Of a stretch of DNA of 64,000 bases, positions 41,639 to 50,500 are shown piece after piece. The notes under the pieces are model-generated. The model did not search any database. It worked only from the letters and a program-made list of their open reading frames with translations, and was not told where the DNA came from. Both the position numbers and the translations under genes were made by a program. The first letter of the stretch is position 1; each line of letters opens with the position of its first letter. Origin of the DNA: Hymenobacter metallilatus (GTDB lineage Bacteria; Bacteroidota; Bacteroidia; Cytophagales; Hymenobacteraceae); assembly GCF_003944705.1 (NCBI RefSeq), contig NZ_RWIS01000007.1:62001-126000 (forward strand). The letters run 5' to 3'.

Positions 41639-42358
41639 TTAAAGCGGGGGCAAAGCTGTGCTTTTATCCGCAGGATACTGCCCGTTTTCCAGAAAATAGC
41701 AATACCGGCGTAAGTCCGTTTCCGCCGCTCCGTCCAGATAAGCCAGATATGCCTGAGCCTGACCATTATTAGCGCGTTGTACATCTGGGTGCGACAATGC
41801 GGCTACCAGCTCCCCACGGCTGCGCCACCACTCCTTGCAGGCGGCATACGTCCAATATTCGTTGCCATTGGCGGAGTAACTTTCCAATACTTCCACGGCC
41901 GCCGCATCCAGGACGTGCAGAAACTGTGGGTAGTTCTGAGGCTGTCGGAACACAAACTCACAGCTGTATTCGTCGTTGGCTACGTTGTCCGGGGCTTCGC
42001 ACACGCCCGTCCCACAGGTATCCGATTCGCCGGTATAAAAAGGGCCAGGAAAGTTGAACGGGTGTTTTTTTTGCCAATGATTAGCATCGAAACACTCCAC
42101 TGCCGCCCGGGTGCGTGGCCCCAAAGGGAGGACTTCCGTTTTCAGAAACCAGTCGAAATCGGGGCGGTATAGGAACGTGTGGAAATTGCCGTAGTGCTCC
42201 GACAGCGGCTTGGGCTCCTGCACAACGGCTGACGCTTTCTGCGCCAGGTAAGCCGCGTGTCGTACCCGAAACTGCTCTGCATCCGGGTGGTAAATGGAGG
42301 TGCGCTCCGGTAAAACGGGCTTACGAAACAGGGCCTTCAGACGGGAGAAAACGGACAT
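41639..42358 (-). CDS. Conserved-looking cytoplasmic protein of unknown function
   Basis: 239 residues, no signal peptide or membrane helix. Aromatic- and Trp-rich with four cysteines, two in GPFYTGESDTCGTGVCEAP, and a stretch QPQNYPQFLHVLDAAAVEVL. I recall no characterised member. It starts on the minus strand 56 bases before the aldolase gene's end and could share its transcript. It also lies just upstream of ureD on the same strand. Confidence 0.72.
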   Translation of the reverse strand: MSVFSRLKALFRKPVLPERTSIYHPDAEQFRVRHAAYLAQKASAVVQEPKPLSEHYGNFHTFLYRPDFDWFLKTEVLPLGPRTRAAVECFDANHWQKKHPFNFPGPFYTGESDTCGTGVCEAPDNVANDEYSCEFVFRQPQNYPQFLHVLDAAAVEVLESYSANGNEYWTYAACKEWWRSRGELVAALSHPDVQRANNGQAQAYLAYLDGAAETDLRRYCYFLENGQYPADKSTALPPL

Positions 42359-42413
42359 TCAGGGACAAGTGCTTGACAACATCAGCCACGACGATACGGG
42401 AAGTGCCGCGTGC

Positions 42414-43064
42414 TTACGTAGTAGGTTGCAGCACCGCCAATAGCTCCCGCGCCTGGGCCGTGAGGCGGGCGGGGTCGTCGGTGTCAAGCAGGCGGGCATC
42501 AAGGCCCACGCAGGTAGCCCCGGCTGCTTTCCATTCCGTAAGGCTCTCGACGGTGGGCTGGATACCGCCCGTAACCATAAGTGGCACCTGGGGCAATGGG
42601 CCGCGCAGAATACGCAGGTATTCCGGGGTGAGGTAGGCCGAGGGAAACAGCTTTACCAGGGTGGCCCCCAGGCGGTGGGCCTCGTACACTTCGTTCAGCG
42701 TTTGAGCGCCGGGCAGCCACGCCAGGTTGTAGCTGCGGCACACAGCGGCCACGTCGGGGCTGCATACGAGCTGGATAATAAAGTCGGCCCCGGCCTCAAT
42801 AAAGCGGCCGGCCTCCTCAACCGTGAAGATGGTGCCCGCTCCCAGCAGCAGATCCGGAAAATCAGTTTCCACAAAGCGCTGCAGCCGCTCGAAGATTTCC
42901 GGCGCCTGAGAGCCGCGGTTGGTGAACTCAAACAGCCGTACGCCGGCCGCGTGGCAGGCCGCCAGCACCCGTCGGGCGTAGTCTTCCTGGGCATGGTAAA
43001 ACACCGGAATCAGTGGGTGCTGGCGGGCCTGCGTAAGGGCGTGGGCGGCGGTAAAGCGGGGCAT
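42414..43064 (-). CDS. Bifunctional KHG/KDPG aldolase family protein
   Basis: 216 residues forming a TIM barrel. Conserved are the catalytic Glu in RLFEFTNRGSQAPE, LGAGTIFTVEEAGRFIEAGA, the Schiff-base Lys in ATLVKLFPSAYL, and MVTGGIQPT at the phosphate site. It cleaves 2-keto-3-deoxy-6-phosphogluconate (or 4-hydroxy-2-oxoglutarate) to pyruvate plus an aldehyde. No kdgK, edd or uronate genes are next to it, so its pathway cannot be fixed. Confidence 0.9.
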   Translation of the reverse strand: MPRFTAAHALTQARQHPLIPVFYHAQEDYARRVLAACHAAGVRLFEFTNRGSQAPEIFERLQRFVETDFPDLLLGAGTIFTVEEAGRFIEAGADFIIQLVCSPDVAAVCRSYNLAWLPGAQTLNEVYEAHRLGATLVKLFPSAYLTPEYLRILRGPLPQVPLMVTGGIQPTVESLTEWKAAGATCVGLDARLLDTDDPARLTAQARELLAVLQPTT

Positions 43065-43072
43065 GGGGCGTT

Positions 43073-43206
43073 TTTAGTTTTCAGTTATTAGTTGTCAGTA
43101 CGGTTTGCCGAGAAAAACGACCGGGCAACCGCAGCTGTGGCGGATTTCGGCCCTGTATACCGGTCCGAAATCCGCTACTAACAACTGCCAACCAGCAACT
43201 ATCAAC
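43073..43206. repeat. GTTGTCAGT-type palindrome with nested small hairpin
   Basis: TAGTTTTCAGTTATTAGTTG on the left and CAACTGCCAACCAGCAACTA on the right form the outer arms. Inside, GATTTCGGCCCTGTATACCG and CGGTCCGAAATC form a second imperfect pair. Confidence 0.75.
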
Positions 43207-43580
43207 TACACGGCAAATTCCCCGAGGGCGCGGTACACGTCGTACACGTTTTTGTCGCCACGGAAAGTTTTGCTGATGGGCTCGGTCTGGCCGCGCACCC
43301 AGATTTTTAGCTCGGCGTCGAGGTCGAAATGACCGGTGGTTTCCATGCTGAACCGCTCGATGCTGCGGTAGGGCAGGCTCAGGTACTCGCGCTTTTTGCC
43401 CGTTACACCCTGCTTATCCACCAGAATAAGGCGTTTGGTGGTGAATACCATCAGGTCGCGCAGCACGGCGTAGGCGTTGCGTACCTGCTCGCCCGGGGAA
43501 AGAAGCTGCTGCAGCTCCAGCTGAATCTGTTGCGCATCGGTTTCGGAAGCATTGCCCAGCAGGCCGTCGAGGAGTCCCAT
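43206..43580 (-). CDS. Bacterial PH-domain protein
   Basis: 124 residues. A bacterial pleckstrin-homology domain (bPH_1, PF08000) is shown by the pattern LRDLMVFTTKRLILVDKQGV, YLSLPYRSIERFSMETTGHF and ELKIWVRGQTEPISKTF. A short hydrophobic N-terminus (MGLLDGLLG) precedes it. Cytoplasmic, function unknown. ATG at 43580 fits family members that begin MGLLDGLLG. Confidence 0.87.
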   Translation of the reverse strand: MGLLDGLLGNASETDAQQIQLELQQLLSPGEQVRNAYAVLRDLMVFTTKRLILVDKQGVTGKKREYLSLPYRSIERFSMETTGHFDLDAELKIWVRGQTEPISKTFRGDKNVYDVYRALGEFAV

Positions 43581-43760
43581 AGTGGGGGAAAGGTTGAGGA
43601 TGAAAGGATAGGTCAAGCTAACAAGAAAACGTCTGCCAGCCCGTAGCGGGTTTGCTCCCGGATAAACCTTTACCCAGCACTGGCCCCCAACTACCCGGGT
43701 TTTGTTGCCTTACACCGAGTTGGGACGTTATTTCGCGCCCCTTCCGAAGTATTTTCGTTT

Positions 43761-44021
43761 ATGAAAATAGCTGATTTGCTGGAGTTAGGCTTCCGCGACT
43801 CCTCTGAATGCCCTGAGGCCTGGCAAAACAAAGGCCAGGTGATTTGCCGTGACTTTGGCCATGCGCTGATTAGCATCCTGTGGTACTCTGATTCCTCAGA
43901 AATTGAGGTGATTGTGGGCGATGTACACACGCCCTTGTTGCACTTTCGTTCCAGTAAACTCACGCTCAGTAACCTGCAGGGTCTGCTCCGCGACTATTGG
44001 CCTACCGCTCACCCCGCGTAG
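43761..44021 (+). CDS. Small hypothetical protein
   Basis: 86 residues, unrecognised. It is likely soluble, with a central beta-rich part (HALISILWYSDSSEIEVIVG) and two cysteines. A terminator 50 bases downstream and the good coding pattern support a real gene. Confidence 0.6.
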   Translation: MKIADLLELGFRDSSECPEAWQNKGQVICRDFGHALISILWYSDSSEIEVIVGDVHTPLLHFRSSKLTLSNLQGLLRDYWPTAHPA

Positions 44022-44072
44022 GGCCCGCTCCCGGAGCACAGAGATGTAAGTGGAGCATCCTCTTAACCAGAA

Positions 44073-44113
44073 ACAGAACGCGCCGGACTGCAAAGCAGTC
44101 CGGCGCGTTCTGT
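44073..44113. terminator. Bidirectional terminator
   Basis: ACAGAACGCGCCGGACTGC (44073-44091) pairs perfectly with 44095-44113 around an AAA loop, between convergent genes. Confidence 0.9.
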
Positions 44114-44132
44114 TTGGTGTTCCAGGCAGTGC

Positions 44133-46487
44133 TTAGTTGGTGCCGCCGGTGCTGGTACCGGTTGGCTTTTTTTCCTGCTGCTGCAGGGCCGACTGCTGCA
44201 TGGGGTTAGGCTGCTGGCGCTGCTGAAACTCAAACAGCTCGAAGCGGGAGGGCACGGCTTTCTGGGGCCAGCTGTTGTTGCTTAGGTCCGTGTCGGCGGT
44301 TTGCTGCAAGGGGTCCAGCACGAAGCTCACCACCGGCTTTTCGGTGATGAACACCTTGGTTACCTCGGCGTTGTTCTTGCGCCAGATTTCGGCCGGAATG
44401 GTCATCATTTCCTGCTTACCATCCTCGTAGGTCATCTGCACGATGACCGGCATGGTCAGGCCGCCCTTGTTTTTCAGGCTCACCTCATAAAAATTCAGGC
44501 CGCTGTTGAGGCGCTGCTGCTGCTCGGGGCTCAGGCCCTTCACCAGCTGCTGGTAGCGCTGCTTATCGGCCTCGGTGGTGGCCAGCGGGTCGTACTGATT
44601 GTAAAAGTCCTTGAGCTCGGGCTTATCGTCCACCAGGGTTTTCTTGATGTCCTGGAGGTTGCGCTGCTGCGAAATGCTCTGGGGTGCTTTGTTGATCATC
44701 TCCCGCTTGCGGGCATTCTCAATTTCGGGGTTCTTTGAATCCACCGTGTACCACTTCACGCCCTCAATGGCCAGATCGGTCTTATCCACCGAGTAGAACC
44801 AGCCGCGCCAGAACCAGTCCAGGTCCACGCCCGAAGCGTCTTCCATGGTGCGGAAGAAGTCGGCGGGGGTGGGGTGCTTGTAGGCCCAGCGGGTGGCGTA
44901 TTCCTTGAAAGCGTAATCGAACAGCTCGCGGCCCATGATGGTCTCGCGCAGAATGTTGAGGCCGGTAGCGGGCTTGCCGTAGGCGTTGTTGCCAAACTGC
45001 AGCACCGACTCCGAGTTGGTCATAATTGGGGTTTGCAGGCTCTTATCCGACTGCATATAGGCCACAATGTTGGCGGGCTCACCGCGGCGGGAGGGGTAGT
45101 TTCGCTCCCACTCCTGCTCGGTGAGGTACTGCACGAAGGTGTTCAGGCCCTCGTCCATCCACGTCCACTGCCGTTCATCGGAGTTGATAATCATGGGGAA
45201 GAAGTTGTGGCCCACCTCGTGGATAATCACCGAAATCATGCCGTACTTCCGGTCGGCCGAGTAGGTGCCGTCCTTTTCGGGGCGGCCGCCGTTGAAGCTC
45301 AGCATCGGGTACTCCATGCCGCCCACCGGCCCGTGCACCGAAATAGCCACCGGGTAGGCGTAGGGAATGGTAAATTTCGAGTAGGTTTTGATGGTGTGCG
45401 CAATAACCTCCGTCGAGTACTTGCCCCAGAGCGGGTTGCCCTCCTTGGGGTAGTAGCTCATGCACATCACCGACACACCATTCTGCTTCACGCCCATGGC
45501 ATCCCAAATGAACTTGCGCGACGAGGCCCAGGCGAAGTCGCGCACGTTTTTGGCGGCGTAGGTCCAGGTTTTGGTGCCTTTGGCGCGGTTTTGCTCGGCC
45601 CGCTCCGCCTCCAGCGGCGACACAATCAGCACCGGTTTGTTGGAGGTTTTGGCTTGCTCCAGGCGCTGACGCTGGGCCGAGGACAATACTTCCGAGGCGT
45701 TCTGCAACGTACCGGTAGCGCCCACCACGTGGTCGGCGGGGGCCGTAATGCTCACCCGGTAGTCGCCGAAGGGCAGGGCAAACTCGCCGTTGCCCAGGAA
45801 CTGCTTGTGCTGCCAGCCCTGATTGTCGGAATACACCGCCATGCGGGGGTAGAACTGGGCAATTTCGTAGAGGTAGTTCTTATCCTCCGGGAAAAACTCG
45901 TAGCCCGAGCGTTGGTTGATTTTGGTCTGGTCGTTGATGTTGTAGCTCCACTTGATGCTGAACGTAACGGCCTGCTTGGGCCGCAGGGGCGTAGGCAGGT
46001 CCACGCGCATCATGGTGTGGTTGATTACGTAGGGCAGGGCCTTGCCGCCTTTCAGCTTCACCTCCGCAATTTTGAAGCCCCCATCAAACTCGCTTTTCTG
46101 CAGGTAATCCAGGGCCTGAAACGGCATACGCTGCTGAATCTGGCCCACCTCGGTAGCCGTGGTGATGGAGTTTTTATCCAGAATATTCTGGTCGAGCTGC
46201 ACCCATAAATAAGTCAGCACATCGGGCGAGAGGTTGGTGTAGGTAATATCCTCGTCGCCACTGATGGCTTGTTTGTCATCGTCCAGCTTCACCCGGATGT
46301 TGTAGTCAGCACGCTGCTGCCAGTAATCGGTACCGGGCGCCCCGGAGGCCGTACGGTAGGAGTTGGGTGTGGGCAGCAGGGTTTCCAGCTGCGCAAATTT
46401 GTCGGTACCGGAATTGGTATTCTGCGCGGTTGCCGGCAGAGCCAGCAGCGCCACCAGCCCGGCGGCCAGTAGAGGTTGTTTCAGCAT
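44133..46487 (-). CDS. Secreted M1-family zinc aminopeptidase
   Basis: 784 residues with signal peptide (LLAAGLVALLALPATAQ). An M1 N-terminal beta domain covers ~40-330 and a gluzincin catalytic domain follows. The zinc site is VIIHEVGHNFFP with the third ligand Glu in WMDEGLNTFVQYL; the exopeptidase motif appears as GPVGGMEYPML in place of GAMEN. The C-terminus is Gln/Pro-rich (QQRQQPNPMQQSALQQQEKK). It should degrade peptides in the periplasm or outside. Confidence 0.93.
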   Translation of the reverse strand: MLKQPLLAAGLVALLALPATAQNTNSGTDKFAQLETLLPTPNSYRTASGAPGTDYWQQRADYNIRVKLDDDKQAISGDEDITYTNLSPDVLTYLWVQLDQNILDKNSITTATEVGQIQQRMPFQALDYLQKSEFDGGFKIAEVKLKGGKALPYVINHTMMRVDLPTPLRPKQAVTFSIKWSYNINDQTKINQRSGYEFFPEDKNYLYEIAQFYPRMAVYSDNQGWQHKQFLGNGEFALPFGDYRVSITAPADHVVGATGTLQNASEVLSSAQRQRLEQAKTSNKPVLIVSPLEAERAEQNRAKGTKTWTYAAKNVRDFAWASSRKFIWDAMGVKQNGVSVMCMSYYPKEGNPLWGKYSTEVIAHTIKTYSKFTIPYAYPVAISVHGPVGGMEYPMLSFNGGRPEKDGTYSADRKYGMISVIIHEVGHNFFPMIINSDERQWTWMDEGLNTFVQYLTEQEWERNYPSRRGEPANIVAYMQSDKSLQTPIMTNSESVLQFGNNAYGKPATGLNILRETIMGRELFDYAFKEYATRWAYKHPTPADFFRTMEDASGVDLDWFWRGWFYSVDKTDLAIEGVKWYTVDSKNPEIENARKREMINKAPQSISQQRNLQDIKKTLVDDKPELKDFYNQYDPLATTEADKQRYQQLVKGLSPEQQQRLNSGLNFYEVSLKNKGGLTMPVIVQMTYEDGKQEMMTIPAEIWRKNNAEVTKVFITEKPVVSFVLDPLQQTADTDLSNNSWPQKAVPSRFELFEFQQRQQPNPMQQSALQQQEKKPTGTSTGGTN

Positions 46488-46715
46488 ATCGGGAAAAAGG
46501 GGAGAAAAGTCTTGAAAAATAAGGGGAACCAGGCTATGCTCCGCCGCACGCGGCGAAAGACGCCGGTAAGCGGGGCAGGTTGCGTAAGGTGTGTTGAATG
46601 GGTGAAGTATTGAAGTTTCATCCCAGGCAGGGCGAAGGACCTATACTCATTGAGCGGAATCGTTCGGGCGTTTTTTAGTCCGCCGAGGACACCGAGGATT
46701 GCACAGAGCTGTCGT
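46488..46715. other. Short gap with degenerate repeat
   Basis: No gene. TTTCATCCCAGGCAGGGCGAAGGACCTAT at ~46617-46645 is a decayed left arm of the TCATCCTGAGC family. Confidence 0.5.
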
Positions 46716-47318
46716 TTACCGGCCCACCAACAACGTCAGGGCAATACCCAGGGCGGCACCGGTGCTTACCAGCAGCCAGTCGCGGCGGTGCACACGCAGG
46801 CCCCGCAGTAGTGTAAAGCCCAGCAGCAGAATCAGCAGTACAATAACCAGCTGGCCCAGCTCTACGCCCAGGTTAAAGCTTAGCAGCTCCAGTAACGGGC
46901 GGCTTTGCTGGCCCAGTAGCTCGCGCAGGTAGCTGGAAAAACCCAGCCCATGAATCAGCCCGAACGCCAGGGCCAACAGGTTGGGCAGGGCCAGCACCAC
47001 GGGTTGCGGGCCGGGGCGGTCGGTTATGCGGCTGCCTGCACTGCCGGCCCGGGCCAGATTCAGTAAGCAGGTGAGCACAATGGTTATCGGAATCAGAAGC
47101 TCAATGACAGCGGGCGAATATTGCACCACGTTCAGCGTAGCCAGTGCCAGCGTAATGGAATGGCCCACTGTGAAGCTCGTTACCAGGGCCACTACCCGCC
47201 GCCAGTCCTGCAGCACATAGGGGGCGCACAACGCCAGCAGAAACACCAGATGGTCGTAGGCGCGCAGGTTGAAAATGTGGTGGAACCCGAGTTGTACATA
47301 CGTACTGAAAACAGACAT
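46716..47318 (-). CDS. HupE/UreJ-family membrane protein
   Basis: 200 residues with six to seven helices. Family signatures: GFHHIFNLRAYDHLVFLLAL, TSFTVGHSITLALATLNVV, and FGLIHGLGFSSYLRELL, with conserved His/Asp residues in the membrane. HupE and UreJ proteins are thought to move nickel or another metal. The gene lies 5 kb from ureD and could serve urease, but this is not shown. ATG at 47318 is the family start; the earlier ATG (47429) adds non-homologous residues. Confidence 0.87.
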   Translation of the reverse strand: MSVFSTYVQLGFHHIFNLRAYDHLVFLLALCAPYVLQDWRRVVALVTSFTVGHSITLALATLNVVQYSPAVIELLIPITIVLTCLLNLARAGSAGSRITDRPGPQPVVLALPNLLALAFGLIHGLGFSSYLRELLGQQSRPLLELLSFNLGVELGQLVIVLLILLLGFTLLRGLRVHRRDWLLVSTGAALGIALTLLVGR

Positions 47319-47441
47319 AGGAGAGCAAGCAGCAAAGGAGAGAGGCCAAATATCTGCATCCTGCCATATTTTTTGTTCCTGGACCGCCTGAAACCAGCCG
47401 GCGGGCGGCCGAATACGCCCGTTGGGCAACCATCAGCACAA

Positions 47442-47478
47442 AAAAACTCCCTGCCGACACCGTCGGCAGGGAGTTTTT
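47442..47478. terminator. Terminator of the T9SS adhesin gene
   Basis: AAAAACTCCCTGCCGAC (47442-47458) pairs perfectly with GTCGGCAGGGAGTTTTT (47462-47478) around a 3-base loop. Symmetric, so it can act in both directions. Confidence 0.92.
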
Positions 47479-47502
47479 GGGTCAGAGGAATACAACCGAG
47501 GC

Positions 47503-50500
47503 TTATTCCTTCACAATACGGCGGACGTCGAGGCCGCCTTCGGAGCGGGCCCGTAGCATGTACACACCGGACGGCAGCTGCGTGAGGTCGAGGGGCTGTT
47601 CCAGGCGGCCGGCGGGCACCGTGAGGGTGCGCACCTGCTGCCCGATGGCATTGTATACCGTCAGCTCCACGGCCTTGCTGTAGCCCGCTAGCTTCAGCGT
47701 CAGCTGGCCGTCGGTGGTGGGGTTCGGATAGAGCGTAAGCGAAGAGCCAGCCAGCGGCTTCACAATAGAAGTAACCACCTGCGAGGTCGAGAAGGCCGAA
47801 GCACAGCCGGCCGCATTGGTTACCTGAACTGAGTAGTTGCCGTACTGAGCCGCCGAGTTAACCACGTAATCCTGGCCGGTGGCACCCGGAATCAGGGTGT
47901 TGTTCAGGTACCATTGGTTGCCGGTGGCCGCGCTGCTGGTAAGCGTGGTCGTTGGTCCGTTGTAGCGGATGGTAACGGTGGGCTGAGCTGGAGTGGGGTT
48001 AATAGTTACCGTAGTAGTGGCCGTAACAGCCGAGCAGCCACCGGCCGCAGCCACCGTATTGGTTACAGTGTAGGTGCCAGGGGTGCTGGTGGCTAGGGTA
48101 ATGGCCCCCGTGCCAGCATTAATGGTAAGGCCCGTAGTGCTGCTGAACGTACCGGCCGTGGCGCCGGCAGCCAGTACCACTGCCGGCGAAGCCGTGCCCA
48201 CGCAGTAGCTGGCATTGGCGTAGCTGAAGCCGGCGGTAGCCGGAGCCGTAATGGTAACACTAGCCGTAGCCGTTACGGCCGCGCAGCCACCAGAAGCGGC
48301 TACTGTATTCGTCACGGTGTACGTGCCGGGAGTAGAAGTGGCCGGCGTAACAGCGCCTGTGGTAGCATCAAGGGTCAGGCCCGAAGTAGAGCTGAACGTA
48401 CCCGCAGTGGCTCCGCTGGCCAGTGTAGGTACGGCGGTACCTCCGGCATTGGTGCAGTACGTGGTATTGGCGTAGCTAAAGCCGGCCGTAGCCGGAGCCG
48501 TAATGGTAACCGTGGTAGTGGCCGTTACGGCCGCGCAGCCACCGGAGGCGGCTACTGTGTTGGTTACCGTGTACGTACCGGGTGTAGAGGTGCCGGGGGT
48601 AATAGCTCCGGTAGTGGCACTAATGGTTAGGCCAGCCGTGGAGCTGAAGGTACCAGCCGAGGCCCCGGCCGTCAGGGTCGGCGTAATCGTGCTGGTGGCG
48701 CTGGTGCAGTAGCTGCTGTTGGCATACCCAAAGCCGGCCGTGGCCGGAGCCGTAATGGTAACCGTGGTAGTGGCCGTTACGGCCGCGCAGCCTCCCGAGG
48801 CGGCGACCGTATTGGTTACGGTGTAGGTGCCAGGGGTAGAGGTGCCGGGTGTGATGGCGCCCGTAGCCGCGTCAATGGTCAGGCCGGTAGTTGAGCTGAA
48901 CGTGCCGCTAGTGGCGCCCGAAGCCAGCGTTGGTGTTACCGGGCCCGTAGCCGAGGTGCAGTACGTAGCAGCCGCGTAGCTGAAACCTGCCGTTGCGGCA
49001 TTGCTGATTGTTACCGTAGCCGTAGCCGACGAAGGACAGGTGCCGCTGACGCTGTACGTTACGGTGTACGTGCCCGCCGTGCTGGCCGACAGGTTAATGG
49101 CTCCGGTAGCCGTATCCAGGCTCAGGCCCGCGGTGCTGCTGAATGTACCCCCGGCCGTACCCGTAATGGTAGGTGTGGGGTTGCTGCCGCTCTGGCAAAA
49201 CGTGCTGGTGGCGTACGAGAAGGCAGCCGAAGTAGCCGGATTCACGGTTACCTGAATAGCCGAAGAGGTAGCTGAGCAGTTGCCGGTAGTAACTACTACC
49301 GAGTAGGCGCCGCTGGCAGCTACTGTGGTAGTGTAGGTATCGGAAGTGGCTCCGCTAATTGGCTGCCCGTTCAGTAAGAACTGGTAGGTAGCCCCGGCTA
49401 CCGGCGTGGCATTCAGGGTGAGGGTGCCGGAGCCGCAGAAGGTAGTAGGCGTGGCAGCGGCCAGGGTAGCGGCAGGACCTGCGGTTACCGTCACCGTGAC
49501 GGGTGAAGAATACACAATACGGTTGTCCGAGGTCTGGATAACTGCCCGGAAGGTAGTAGTCTGGGTGAGGTTGCTAAAGGCCAGCGTAGTACCGGTATTG
49601 GTGCCCGGCACCGCCACAAAGCCGCTGCCGGTGTTGGCCTCATACCCGGTAATGGTACCCGCGTAGCCCGAAAGCGTGAGGGTGCCGGAGTTCGTGCTGC
49701 CGCACACACTAGCCACTGAGGAGGTCAGGGCGCCGCCTTCCGTATTGGCCAGCACGAAGAAGTCGTTACCGGGTGTGATGGGCAAGGTAGATACCAGGCC
49801 CGTGGTAGGGGCCGAAGCCGCTGCGCCGCCAATGCTGGCATAGGTGCCGGCCGCCGTAGCCGCCTGGGCAACCACCGAGGTAGTGGGGCCACCCACCACA
49901 TCATCGGCTCCGTAGCTAAGCTGAACCGTTGCCGAAGCCGGTAGTGCCGCCGTGTTCTGCAGGCGCACATAGCGGGTCGGATTCAACGACGACATAGCCC
50001 CCGACAACGTGCCACCCGTAGCTCCACTCACAATAGTAGCCGTGAAAGTTTGGGGGCCCGAGGTAGTAATTCCCCCTACCACTACCGGCCGCCAGCCTGG
50101 CCCGTCGCCAATAGCGAAGGTGCGGCTTACGGCCGTGGCGCTGTTTACGATGATAGCCAGGGGGCCGCGTACATAGCTGGCGGCACTGCCCGTCGGCGGT
50201 GCGCCCACCGTTTCGGCCAGAATCAGGGTGTTAGCGGGTGACGTGCTCAGCACGCCGCTGGTCAGAAACAACGACTGCGTTGCGTCGCCCCGCACCGTCA
50301 GGTTGCCGCCGGCCAGCGTTACCCCGTTCGGATTCGCAATGGAGAGGTAGTCGATGCTGCGTGTTGCCGGAATTTCGAAGCCCGTAGTGCGGCCGGCAGT
50401 TTCCGGCGCATAAATTACCTGCAGGTAGCCCGCACCGATGTTGAAGTTGGGCGCCACGTTAAACGAGCCCGCCTGGGTAGTAGCTCCCGTTACGCCAATC

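Noticed and set aside
44874..46208. 444-codon plus-strand open frame opposite the M1 peptidase
   Set aside because: His/Val-rich shadow with no signal peptide or domain, while the minus-strand protease is complete.
48002..49257. Regular ~252-bp repeats considered as CRISPR or satellite
   Set aside because: Units are long, coding, in frame and without spacers; they are adhesin domain repeats.
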